Assembly: GCA_035702985.1 (NCBI GenBank) | Contig: DASSZD010000072.1 | Location: 1-10,847 of the forward strand | DNA: 10,847 nucleotides | Source: JAKAXG01 sp035702985 | GTDB lineage: Bacteria; Actinomycetota; Acidimicrobiia; Acidimicrobiales; Palsa-688 | Reading direction: 5' to 3' | Part shown: one piece after another, positions 1-7,500 of the stretch | Layout of the letters: each line of letters starts with the position of its first letter | Numbering within the stretch: the stretch's first letter is position 1 | The notes under the pieces: generated by a model | Databases searched by the model: none | Seen by the model: the letters and a program-made list of their open reading frames with translations, nothing else | Told to the model about the DNA's origin: nothing | Position numbers and translations under genes: made by a program

Positions 1-16
1 GGGGGCGCCCGCCCGG

Positions 17-2032
17 TCAGACGGCCTCGGCGCCCCGCCCGCCGGTCCCGGCCTCCCCGCCCGGGTCGGACGACCGGCTCCTGCCGGAGTCCTTGCGGGG
101 CCGGCGGGAGGCGGGCTCGTCGCCGCCGTTCCCGCCGCCCGGGGCGTCGGCCTGCGTCGCCTTGCGGGCGGACGCCTTACGGGCCGGGGCCCTGGCGGCC
201 GGGGCCGCCTCGGTGGGAGCCGCCGCGTCGGTGGCAGGCGCCTTCCTCGCGGGGGCCTTCTTCGCGGGCGCGGCCTGCCCGGCGGCGGGCGCCTTCCGGG
301 CCGCCGGGGCCTTCTTCGCAGGCGGGGCCTTCTCGGCCGCAGGAGCCCGCTCGGCTGCCGCCTTCGGGGCCGCCTCGGCCGGGGCGTTGCCGGCTCGGGC
401 CTTCCTCGCCGTCGGGGCCTTGGCGGCTGTGGCCTTGGCGGCTGTGGCCTTGGCGGCTGTGGCCTTGACCGGCGCCGCCTTCGAGGCTGAGGCCTTCGCC
501 GCCGGGGCCTTGGTGGCCGGGGCCTTCGAGGCTGTGGCCTTCGCCGCCGGCGCCTTGGCGGCCGGCGCCTTGGCGGCCGGGACCTTCGCGGCCGGGGCCT
601 TCGCCGCCGCCGACCTGCGGGCCGGCGCCCGGCGGGGCGCCGCCGGCGCCGGCTCGGTGGCGGCCTCGGTCACGGCCCCCTCGGGCACCGGGGGCGCCTT
701 GCGGGCCGGAGCCTTGCGGGTGGCGGTCCGGCGGGCCGGCGGGGCCGGCGTGGCGTCGGAGCCGGCTGCTACCTCCCGCTCGGCTCCCGCCGCCTCCGTC
801 GGCGGCTCCTCCTTCCCGGCCGCCCGCCGGCGCCTCCGGGCCGGTGCCGCAGCCGCCGCGGCCAGCGTCGGCTCGGGCTCGACGACCGGCTCGGCCGGCG
901 CGACCGCACCGGCCCCGGCGTCGGCGGCCGCCACTGCGGCCTCGGCCGGGGCCTTGCGACGGCGGCGACCACCCGATCCCGCCGCCGGAGCACCGGAAGC
1001 GACGCTGGCGACGCCCCCGGCCGGCCCGACCGCACCCTTCGGCACGTCGCCGGTGATCTCCGCCTCGACCGTCTCGGCGGTCGGGCCGCCGGCGATGCGG
1101 GCGAAGCCGGGCAGGGCCAGCTCCACGCCGCGCCGCTGCGGGTCGAAGGCCTGGACCACGAACCGGCTGGTCTCGCCCCGGGTGACCACCTCCCGGGCCC
1201 GGCGCGGCGGCGGCTCCCCCATGGCGGACAGCGGCACGTAGCAGCGGGCCCCGTCGGCGTCGACGAACGCCCCGTGCGACGAGTACTCCGCCACCAGGCC
1301 CTCCACCTCGCTGCCGAGGGGGTGGGCGGCGATGAACGTGATGAACGCCAGCGGCTCGTTGACCGGCTCCGAAGGCGGCGCGGTGCTGCGCCGGCGCCGG
1401 GACTTGGCGCCCGCCTTCGGCTCGACGACCTCCTCGGTGGCCCGGGCGATGGCCCGGTCCACGGCCTTGGGCCGGGCCTTGGCCTTGACCCCGTCGCCGC
1501 TCCGGGCCCCCTTGCCTTCGCCGCGGCCGACCTTGTCGACCGCCTTGGGGGCGTCGTCGACCTCCGCCCGCTTGCGGCGCTTCGCCTCCTTGACCACCTC
1601 CCGGCTCTTGGCCCCCCGCACCGGGCTGCGGTCCATGAAGATCCAACCGACCCCCGGCACGGGCTTGCCGCCGACCAGCCGGCCTTTGTCGAACAGCCAG
1701 GTGTGCTCTCCGTGGAATTCCTGGAACGAGTCGTTGGAAAGGACCGTGGCGCCGGTCTTCTCGGCGATGCGCAGGAGGAAGGCGTCCCCCCGCCCGATGG
1801 CCCCCGCCGGCGGCGACACCACCTCCCCGGCCTCCTCCGCGGCCTCGAACGCCGGCACCTCGGACGGATCGATCCGGTGCCCGAACGAGGCGTCCACCAC
1901 CACGGTGACCTCGTCATGCGGGTTCTCGGCCATGAACTCGCGCACCGCCTGGTCCAGCTGTTCCAGGCTGGGCATGTTGCGGCCCTCGGTGGCGATATTG
2001 GATCCATCTACTATGACGTGCCGCGTTGCCAT
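17..2032 (-). CDS. NYN/PIN-fold putative ribonuclease with S1-like domain and Lys/Ala-rich histone-H1-like tail
   Basis: 671 aa in three parts. Residues 1-135 look like an NYN (Zc3h12a-type PIN) nuclease domain: a hydrophobic strand ending in DGSN (D9), a second strand ending in D47, then GRGDAFLL (D83) and SND (D101). This is the set of acidic residues expected to hold metal in this fold. Residues about 225-310 resemble an S1 RNA-binding domain (EGLVAEYSSHGAFVD, YVPLSAM, then a final strand rich in V and L). A basic linker (140-220) joins them. The rest is low-complexity Ala/Pro/Lys/Arg, with AKAPAAK/AKATAAK repeats at about 440-620, like histone H1 or HupB tails, and probably binds nucleic acid non-specifically. 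The ATG directly precedes the first beta strand, so the start is well placed, though no good ribosome site is visible. The gene stands alone. An RNA-cleaving or RNA-processing role is inferred; the substrate is unknown. Confidence 0.85.
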   Translation of the reverse strand: MATRHVIVDGSNIATEGRNMPSLEQLDQAVREFMAENPHDEVTVVVDASFGHRIDPSEVPAFEAAEEAGEVVSPPAGAIGRGDAFLLRIAEKTGATVLSNDSFQEFHGEHTWLFDKGRLVGGKPVPGVGWIFMDRSPVRGAKSREVVKEAKRRKRAEVDDAPKAVDKVGRGEGKGARSGDGVKAKARPKAVDRAIARATEEVVEPKAGAKSRRRRSTAPPSEPVNEPLAFITFIAAHPLGSEVEGLVAEYSSHGAFVDADGARCYVPLSAMGEPPPRRAREVVTRGETSRFVVQAFDPQRRGVELALPGFARIAGGPTAETVEAEITGDVPKGAVGPAGGVASVASGAPAAGSGGRRRRKAPAEAAVAAADAGAGAVAPAEPVVEPEPTLAAAAAAPARRRRRAAGKEEPPTEAAGAEREVAAGSDATPAPPARRTATRKAPARKAPPVPEGAVTEAATEPAPAAPRRAPARRSAAAKAPAAKVPAAKAPAAKAPAAKATASKAPATKAPAAKASASKAAPVKATAAKATAAKATAAKAPTARKARAGNAPAEAAPKAAAERAPAAEKAPPAKKAPAARKAPAAGQAAPAKKAPARKAPATDAAAPTEAAPAARAPARKASARKATQADAPGGGNGGDEPASRRPRKDSGRSRSSDPGGEAGTGGRGAEAV
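416..470 (-). repeat. Perfect 15-bp tandem repeat within the Lys/Ala tail
   Basis: Three identical copies of GGCCTTGGCGGCTGT lie head to tail at 416-430, 431-445 and 446-460, followed by a partial fourth. On the coding strand each copy encodes Thr-Ala-Ala-Lys-Ala. They sit inside a broader field (about 400-620) of degenerate 15-bp units giving AKAPAAK-type peptides. Identity at the third codon positions suggests recent copy-number change by slippage or unequal recombination. Confidence 0.9.
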
Positions 2033-2075
2033 GACTACGTAGAGTCAAGCAGCCCGGGACGCTGTAGCAGTGGAA

Positions 2076-2113
2076 CCCCCGCGGCGACGGTCCGGGAACC
2101 GCCGCGACGGGGG
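2076..2113. other. G+C-rich imperfect stem-loop upstream of the NYN-S1 gene
   Basis: CCCCCGCGGCG (2076-2086) can pair with CGCCGC (2100-2105) and GGGGG (2109-2113), leaving a 3-base bulge and a 13-base loop. It lies about 45 bases upstream of the minus-strand NYN-S1 start, so it may fall in that gene's leader. No T-run follows on either strand, so it is not a classic terminator. In sequence this rich in G and C it could be chance. Confidence 0.3.
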
Positions 2114-2161
2114 CCGGACGGCCGGCCTGCCGACCGCCTCTCCCCCGCTCCCGACCATGCA

Positions 2162-2246
2162 ATCTGTGAGCCGATTTTCCAACTGTGAGCCGAAAGCTCA
2201 AGTAACACGCTGAAATAGCTCAAAGTTGAAAAAGAGGCTCACAGAT
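2162..2246. mobile_element. A+T-rich inverted-repeat patch, possible relic or miniature of an insertion sequence
   Basis: The arms 2162-2184 and 2224-2246 are inverted copies matching at 20 of 23 positions, separated by 39 bases. The outermost 11 bases, ATCTGTGAGCC, match perfectly. Taken from TGTGAGCC (2165) to GGCTCACA (ending 2243), the unit begins TG and ends CA. A second direct copy of the end motif lies inside the left arm's edge (CTGTGAGCCGA at 2164 and 2183), and AGCTCAA occurs at 2195 and 2217. TG...CA ends with repeated internal motifs are known for IS21-type elements, but there is no transposase gene here, and no clean target duplication (only ATGC near each side, at 2157 and 2245). 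Base composition differs sharply from the surroundings. A regulatory operator for the divergent genes is the main alternative. Confidence 0.45.
2164..2193 (+). repeat. Direct repeat CTGTGAGCCGA, 19-bp period
   Basis: CTGTGAGCCGA occurs at 2164-2174 and 2183-2193, and in inverted form as GGCTCACAG at 2236-2244. Two direct copies about two helical turns apart plus one inverted copy suit a protein binding array, either a transposase at an element end or a transcription factor. Confidence 0.75.
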
Positions 2247-2278
2247 GCCAGCATGAGACGCCGTTCCCTTTTTTCCCT

Positions 2279-2282
2279 GGAG
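2279..2282 (+). promoter_or_regulatory. Ribosome binding site that sets the HAD gene start
   Basis: GGAG sits 9 bases before GTG 2292 and 12 bases before ATG 2295. It favours a start there over the upstream in-frame TTG (2226) or ATG (2253). TTG 2226 lies within the inverted-repeat arm. Confidence 0.5.
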
Positions 2283-2294
2283 TACCCCCGAGTG

Positions 2295-2930
2295 ATGACG
2301 AATACCCCCGATGTGAAGGCCGTCCTGTGGGACTTCGGCGGGGTGCTGACCACCAGCCCGTTCGACGCGTTCGCCCGTTACGAGGCCGACAACGGCCTCG
2401 AAGCGGGTTTCATCCGCCGCCTCAACGCCACCAATCCCGACACCAACGCCTGGGCCCGCTTCGAGCGCTCGGAGGTGACGGCCGGCGAGTTCGCCGCCCT
2501 GTTCGAAGCGGAGGCGGCGGCGGCCGGCGCCACGGTCGACGCGGTGGCGGTCATGGGCATGCTGCGGGGAGCCATCCGCCCGGCCATGGTGGAGGCGGTC
2601 CGGCGGTGCGGGGAGCGGCTGCGGACCGGCCTGCTCACCAACAACTTCGTGGCGCCCGACCCCGAGAGCGCCCCCCTCTACGACGAGGTGCTGCACCTGT
2701 TCGACGCAGTGGTGGAGTCGTCGAAGGTGGGCCACCGCAAGCCTGATCCCCGTTTCTACGAGATGGCCTGCGAGATGCTCGGGATCGAGCCGGCCGAGGC
2801 GGTGTTCCTCGACGACCTGGGTGTCAACCTGAAGCCGGCCCGGGCCATGGGGATGCGCACGATCAAAGTGGTGGACCCGGCGGCCGCCCTGTCCGAGCTG
2901 CAGGCGGTGGTCGGCTTCCCGGTGGCGTGA
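2295..2930 (+). CDS. HAD-superfamily hydrolase, epoxide-hydrolase N-domain-like
   Basis: 211 aa from ATG 2295; GTG 2292 immediately before it is equally possible, and the reading frame is open back to TTG 2226. The HAD motifs are in order: WDFGGVL near the N-terminus (nucleophile D13), LLTNN (T115), K149 in RKPDP, and FLDDLGVN (D173, D174). The all-helical cap lies between motifs I and II, as in subclass IA. Size and the DFGGVLT motif fit the group resembling the phosphatase domain of soluble epoxide hydrolase. The position of the usual second aspartate (D+2), the acid/base of HAD phosphatases, is Gly15, so phosphatase activity is doubtful and the substrate cannot be predicted. Its final codons overlap the cyclase start, so the two are probably co-translated, with this gene first in the operon. 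Confidence 0.88.
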   Translation: MTNTPDVKAVLWDFGGVLTTSPFDAFARYEADNGLEAGFIRRLNATNPDTNAWARFERSEVTAGEFAALFEAEAAAAGATVDAVAVMGMLRGAIRPAMVEAVRRCGERLRTGLLTNNFVAPDPESAPLYDEVLHLFDAVVESSKVGHRKPDPRFYEMACEMLGIEPAEAVFLDDLGVNLKPARAMGMRTIKVVDPAAALSELQAVVGFPVA

Positions 2931-4501
2931 CCGATCCCACGGAGGCGGCCGCCTCCGTCCAGGACGCCCGGCCCTTCGGCCTGCGGATCCTCGGCCGGCC
3001 CGAGGAACCCGCCCGGATATCGGTGCTGCGGGTGCAGCTGCTGCTCTCCGGTCTGATCGTCACCTCCAACCTGGTGGGCGTTGCCGCGGTGTACGTGCTG
3101 GCGGCGTTCGTCATACCGGGCCCCACCCCCCGGGACCCGGGGCGGGTCGCCCTGGACAACCTGTACCTGGGTCTGGTCTACACCGCCATGTTCACCGCCG
3201 CCGTGGTCACGTGGGGCCGTCGCTTCCTGCTCGAGAAGACCATGTGGCTGCGTAGCGGCGGCCGGCCGGACGAGTCCCAGCAGAAGGCCGTCATCCGCAT
3301 TCCTCTGATCCTGGCCACCTTCCAGGCCACCTACTGGTTGGTGGCGGCGGTCCTGTTCGCCGGGTTCAACTCCCTGATCGAGGACCGGCTGCCGGTCCAG
3401 ATCGGCCTGACCATGGCCATCAGCGGGCTCCTGACGAGCGCCGACTCCTATCTGCTGGGTGAGACCATTGTCCGGCCGCTGGCCGCCCGGGCCCTGGCGA
3501 GCGGGCCCCCGCCCGGGATGCAGGTCCCGGGGGTGCGGGCCCGGGCTCTGCTGGCCTGGCTGCTCAGCTCGGCGGTCCCGGTCACCGGGCTCATGCTGGT
3601 GGCGGCGGCCGCCCTGACCCGGCCGGGCATCACCACCACCCGGCTGGCGGTCACCGTGCTGGTGCTCGGCGGCCTGGTGCTGGCGTTCGGTCTGCGCAGC
3701 ACGCTGGCCGCCTCGCGGGCCAACGCCGACCCCATCCGCAGCCTGCGCCGGGCCATGATGCGGATCGGCGCCGGCGACCTGGACGTGGCCGTGCCGATCT
3801 ACGACGGCACCGAGATCGGCCAGCTGCAGGCCGGCTTCAACGACATGGCCGCCGGCCTGCGCGAGCGTGAGCGCATCCGCTCGGTCTTCGAGCACCACGT
3901 CGGGGAGGACGTGGCCCGCACCGCCCTGGACCGGGCCGACGTGCTCGGCGGCGGCACCTGCGAGGTGGGGGTGTTCTTCGTGGACATCGTCGGCTCCACC
4001 GGCCTGGCCGTCCGGCTCCCGCCCGACGAGGTGGTGGGGCTGCTCAACCGGTTCTTCGCCGTGGTGGTGGACGTGGCGGCCCGCCACGGCGGGCAGGTCA
4101 ACAAGTTCGAGGGGGACGGGGCCCTGGTGGTGTTCGGCGCCCCGGTGGCCCTGGAGAACCCGGCCCGGGCGGCCCTGGCCGCCGGGCGGGAGCTGGCTGA
4201 GGCGTTGGTTGCCTACTCGGACCTCTTCGAGGTCGGCGTGGGTATCTCGGCCGGCCCGGTGGTGGCCGGCAACATCGGCTCGGCGGCCCGTTACGAGTAC
4301 ACGGTGATCGGAGACCCGGTCAACGAGGCAGCCCGCCTCACCGACCTGGCCAAGGGTTCCCGGGGCCGGGTGCTGGCGTCCTGGGCGGCGGTCGAGACGG
4401 CCGGCCCCGAGGAGGGCCGCTGCTGGGAGAAGGGCGAGGAGGTCAACCTGCGGGGGCGGCCGGCCCGCACCCGGCTGGCCACCCCGGCCACCCCGGCCTG
4501 A
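2927..4501 (+). CDS. Six-helix membrane class III adenylyl cyclase with HAMP domain
   Basis: 524 aa, starting at GTG 2927 in a GTGA overlap with the HAD stop, which implies translational coupling. Hydrophobic segments at about 34-63, 79-99, 124-147, 156-178, 207-230 and 239-262 give six predicted helices. A HAMP linker follows (about 260-315; D268-P269 and G-D284-L), then a class III cyclase domain (about 345-520). All catalytic residues are present: metal-binding D353 (VDIVGST) and D397 (EGDGA), purine-selecting K393 and D463 (VIGDPVN), and transition-state N466 and R470. The Lys/Asp pair indicates ATP, hence cAMP. The 6TM-HAMP-cyclase order matches the mycobacterial Rv1318c/Rv1319c/Rv1320c/Rv3645 group, and the protein probably acts as a homodimer at the membrane with the catalytic domain in the cytoplasm. 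The signal it senses is unknown. The last residues (ATPATPA) are encoded by a repeat that continues past the stop. Confidence 0.93.
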   Translation: MTDPTEAAASVQDARPFGLRILGRPEEPARISVLRVQLLLSGLIVTSNLVGVAAVYVLAAFVIPGPTPRDPGRVALDNLYLGLVYTAMFTAAVVTWGRRFLLEKTMWLRSGGRPDESQQKAVIRIPLILATFQATYWLVAAVLFAGFNSLIEDRLPVQIGLTMAISGLLTSADSYLLGETIVRPLAARALASGPPPGMQVPGVRARALLAWLLSSAVPVTGLMLVAAAALTRPGITTTRLAVTVLVLGGLVLAFGLRSTLAASRANADPIRSLRRAMMRIGAGDLDVAVPIYDGTEIGQLQAGFNDMAAGLRERERIRSVFEHHVGEDVARTALDRADVLGGGTCEVGVFFVDIVGSTGLAVRLPPDEVVGLLNRFFAVVVDVAARHGGQVNKFEGDGALVVFGAPVALENPARAALAAGRELAEALVAYSDLFEVGVGISAGPVVAGNIGSAARYEYTVIGDPVNEAARLTDLAKGSRGRVLASWAAVETAGPEEGRCWEKGEEVNLRGRPARTRLATPATPA

Positions 4502-4578
4502 GCCACCCCGGACCGAGCCACCCCGGCCTGAGCCACCGGACCCGGACCGGCACCCCGGCCACCCCGGCCTGAGCCACC
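4488..4578. repeat. Repeats across the cyclase stop codon and the convergent gap
   Basis: CCACCCCGGCCTGAGCCACC occurs exactly three times, at 4488-4507, 4518-4537 and 4559-4578, with shorter variants between. The first copy contains the cyclase stop TGA (4499-4501), so the repeat spans the end of the gene and fills most of the 94 bases to the kgd stop. Confidence 0.9.
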
Positions 4579-4591
4579 CCGCCGGGGCGGC
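4573..4591. terminator. Possible G+C-rich hairpin between converging genes
   Basis: GCC-A-CCCC (4573-4580) pairs with GGGG-C-GGC (4584-4591) around a 3-base loop with one mismatch. It lies 5 bases past the kgd stop (minus strand) and about 70 bases past the cyclase stop. No T-run follows on either strand, so any terminating role is speculative. Confidence 0.3.
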
Positions 4592-4595
4592 CGAC

Positions 4596-7500
4596 TCAGC
4601 CCAGGGCCCGCTCCAGCAGGTCGTCCTGCTCCAGTTCGTGCATGGCGTGGCTGCCGGTCGCCGGTGACCCCGACGCCACCCGGCTGACCCGCGACACGGA
4701 GTAGTCCGACTCGAACATCGAATTGAGGCGGTCCCGCACGAAGTTGGCGGCGCCCATGTTGGCCGGCTCTTCCTGCAGCCAGACCACCTCCCCGGCCCGC
4801 TCGTAGCCGGCCACGGCGTCGGCGATCTGCGACGCCGGCCACGGGTGCAGCTGCTCCACCCGGATCACCGCCACGTCGCCCCGGCCGGCCCTGGCCCGGG
4901 CGTTGATGGCGTCGAGGCCGACCTTGCCGGTGGCCAGGACCACCCGGCGCACGGCTCCCCGGTCGAGGCGGCCGGACACGAATTCGGGGTCGTCGAGCAC
5001 CTCGCGGAAGTGGCCGCTCGTGAACTCGGCCACCGGGCTGTACGCCTCCCGGCCCCGCAGGTAACGCTTGGGGGTGAACAGCACCAGCGGCTTGCGGGTG
5101 GAGCGCATCACCTGCCGGCGCAGCAGGTGGAACAGCTGGGCGGCGGTGGTGACATCGGCGACCTGGATGTTGTCCTCGGCGCAGAGATCCAGGAACCGCT
5201 CCATCCGGGCCGAGGAGTGCTCGGCCCCCTGGCCCTCGTAGCCGTGGGGCAGCAGCAGCGTCAGCCCCGACGTCTGGCCCCACTTGATCTCGGCGGCGGC
5301 CAGGAACTGGTCGATGATGATCTGGGCCCCGTTGACGAAGTCCCCGAACTGGGCCTCCCAGCCGACGAAAGCGTCCCGGGCGATCTGGGAGTAGCCGTAC
5401 TCGAAACCCAGCGCGGCGTACTCCGACAGCAGCGAGTCGTAGATGTAGAAGCGGCCCGGGCCGAGCGCCGCCAGCGGCACGTAGTCCTGGCCGGTGGTGT
5501 AGTCGACCACGGCGGCGTTGCGGTGCCCGAACGTGCCCCGCCGGGTGTCCTGGCCGCTCAGGCGCACGTCGTGGCCCTCCAGCAGGAGGGTGCCGTAGGC
5601 CAGGGCCTCCCCCATGGCCCAGTCGGCCTCGCCCCCCTCCCACAGCCGGGCCCGGGTGTCGAACACCTTGATCAGCTTGGGGTGCACGGTGAATCCGTCG
5701 GGGAAGGTGGACAGGGCGGCGACCACCTTGTCCAGCTGCGCGGGGGCCACCCCGGTCTCCATGTGCGGCAGGACCGGGACCGGCTCGGGCGCCGGCGGCA
5801 ACGAGGTGGGCCGGGGCGGCGCCGCCGCCCGCGTCTCGTCCAGGGCGGCCTGCAGGCGGGCGGAGAAGTCCTTGAGGGCTTCCTCGGCCTGGTCCAGGTC
5901 GATGTCGCCGCGCCGGACCAGCGACTCGGTGTAGAGCTTGCGGACGCTGCGGTGCTCCTTGATCAGCTGGTACAGCAGCGGCTGGGTCAGGGACGGGTCG
6001 TCCTGCTCGTTGTGGCCGAACCGGCGGTAACAGACCATGTCGATGACGACGTCCTTGTTGAACCGCTGGCGGAAGGCGTAGGCCAGCCGGCCCACCCGCA
6101 CGCACGCCTCGGGGTCGTCGCCGTTGACATGGAAGATGGGGGCCTGGACCATCTTGGCCACGTCGGTGGCGTACACCGAGGACCGGGCCGACTCCGGGTT
6201 GGTGGTGAACCCCAGCTGGTTGTTGATCACCAGGTGGACGGTGCCCCCCACCTCGTAGCCGGGCAGCGCCGACATGTTGAGGGTCTCGGCCACCACCCCC
6301 TGGCCGGCGAAGGCGGCGTCCCCGTGGATGAGGAGCGGCAGGACCGGGTGGGAACCTTTGTCCGTGTCCCCATCCTTGACGGCGATGTCCTGGAGGGCCC
6401 GGGCCATGCCCTCCACCACCGGGTCCACCGCCTCCAGGTGTGACGGGTTGGAGGCCAGGAACACGTCGATGGGAGCGCCCGACCGCCCGGTGAACTTGCC
6501 CCGGAACCCCTTGTGGTACTTGACGTCCCCGGACCCCTGCACGGTGCCGGGATCGATGTTGCCCTCGAACTCCTCGAACAGCTCCCCGTAGCCCTTGCCC
6601 ACGATGTTGATGAGCACGTTGAGGCGGCCCCGGTGGGCCATCCCGATGACCGCGTGCTCGAGGCCGTCCCCGGCGGCCTGGTCGATGATGGCGTCGATCA
6701 GCGGGATGGCCGCCTCGCCGCCTTCCAGGCCGAACCGCTTCTGGCCGATGAACTTAGTGTTGAGGAACTGCTCGAGCGCCTCCGCGGCGTTGAGCCGGTC
6801 CAGGATCCAGCGCTGCTCCTCGGTGGACATGGTGGTGGGCACACCCTCCACCTGCTCCTGGATCCAGCGCTTCTGGTCCGGCTCCTGGATGTGCATGTAC
6901 TCCACGCCCACGGTGCGGCAGTAGGCGTCGCGCAGCACCCCCAGGATGTCGCCCAGCTTCATCTTCTCCGACCCGGCCAGGCCGTTGGCCAGGAACTCCC
7001 GCTCGAGGTCCCAGACCGACAACCCGTGCGTGGTGGGATCCAGCTCGGGGTGCATGCGGGGGTCTTTCCAGTCCAGCGGGTCCAGGTGGGAGATGAGGTG
7101 GCCGCGCACCCGGTACATGTTGATGAGGTTGTCCACCTCCATCTGCTTGCGCAGCTGGAGCTCTCCGCCCTCGGTCAGGTCGTTGAGGTCGCGATGGAAC
7201 GGGACGGGCTCGTAGGGCACGCCCATGGCCTTGAAGACGTTCTGGAAAAAGGAATCCTCGCCGGTGAGCAGCCGGTGCACCTTCTGCAGGAACAGCCCCG
7301 ACTCCGCCCCCTGGATGATCCGGTGGTCGTAGGTGCTGGTAACCGTGACCACCTTGGACACGCCGAGCTCGGCCAGCACCCGCGGGTCGGCTGCCTGCCA
7401 CTCGGCCGGGTAGTCGATGCTGCCCACGCCCACGATGGCCCCCTGGCCGGGCATCAGCCGGGGCACCGACTGCACCGTGCCGATGGTGCCCGGGTTGGTG

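Noticed and set aside
416..620. CRISPR-like array
   Set aside because: The repeats are contiguous coding units without unique spacers.
93..1241. Long plus-strand Ala-rich open frame opposite the NYN-S1 gene
   Set aside because: It has no domain and is the mirror of the repetitive Lys/Ala tail; G+C-rich repeats leave several frames open at once.
2035..2042. CTACGTAG palindrome and nearby TTGACT (minus strand) as a promoter for the NYN-S1 gene
   Set aside because: No -10 element at a workable distance was found, and an 8-bp palindrome alone is weak evidence.
1274..2188. Plus-strand open frame of about 300 codons opposite the NYN domain
   Set aside because: It lies antisense to a conserved catalytic domain and shows no recognisable motif.
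2226..2294. Longer HAD start at TTG 2226
   Set aside because: The extra residues precede the conserved first strand, overlap the inverted-repeat arm and lack a ribosome site, whereas GGAG at 2279 fits the later start.
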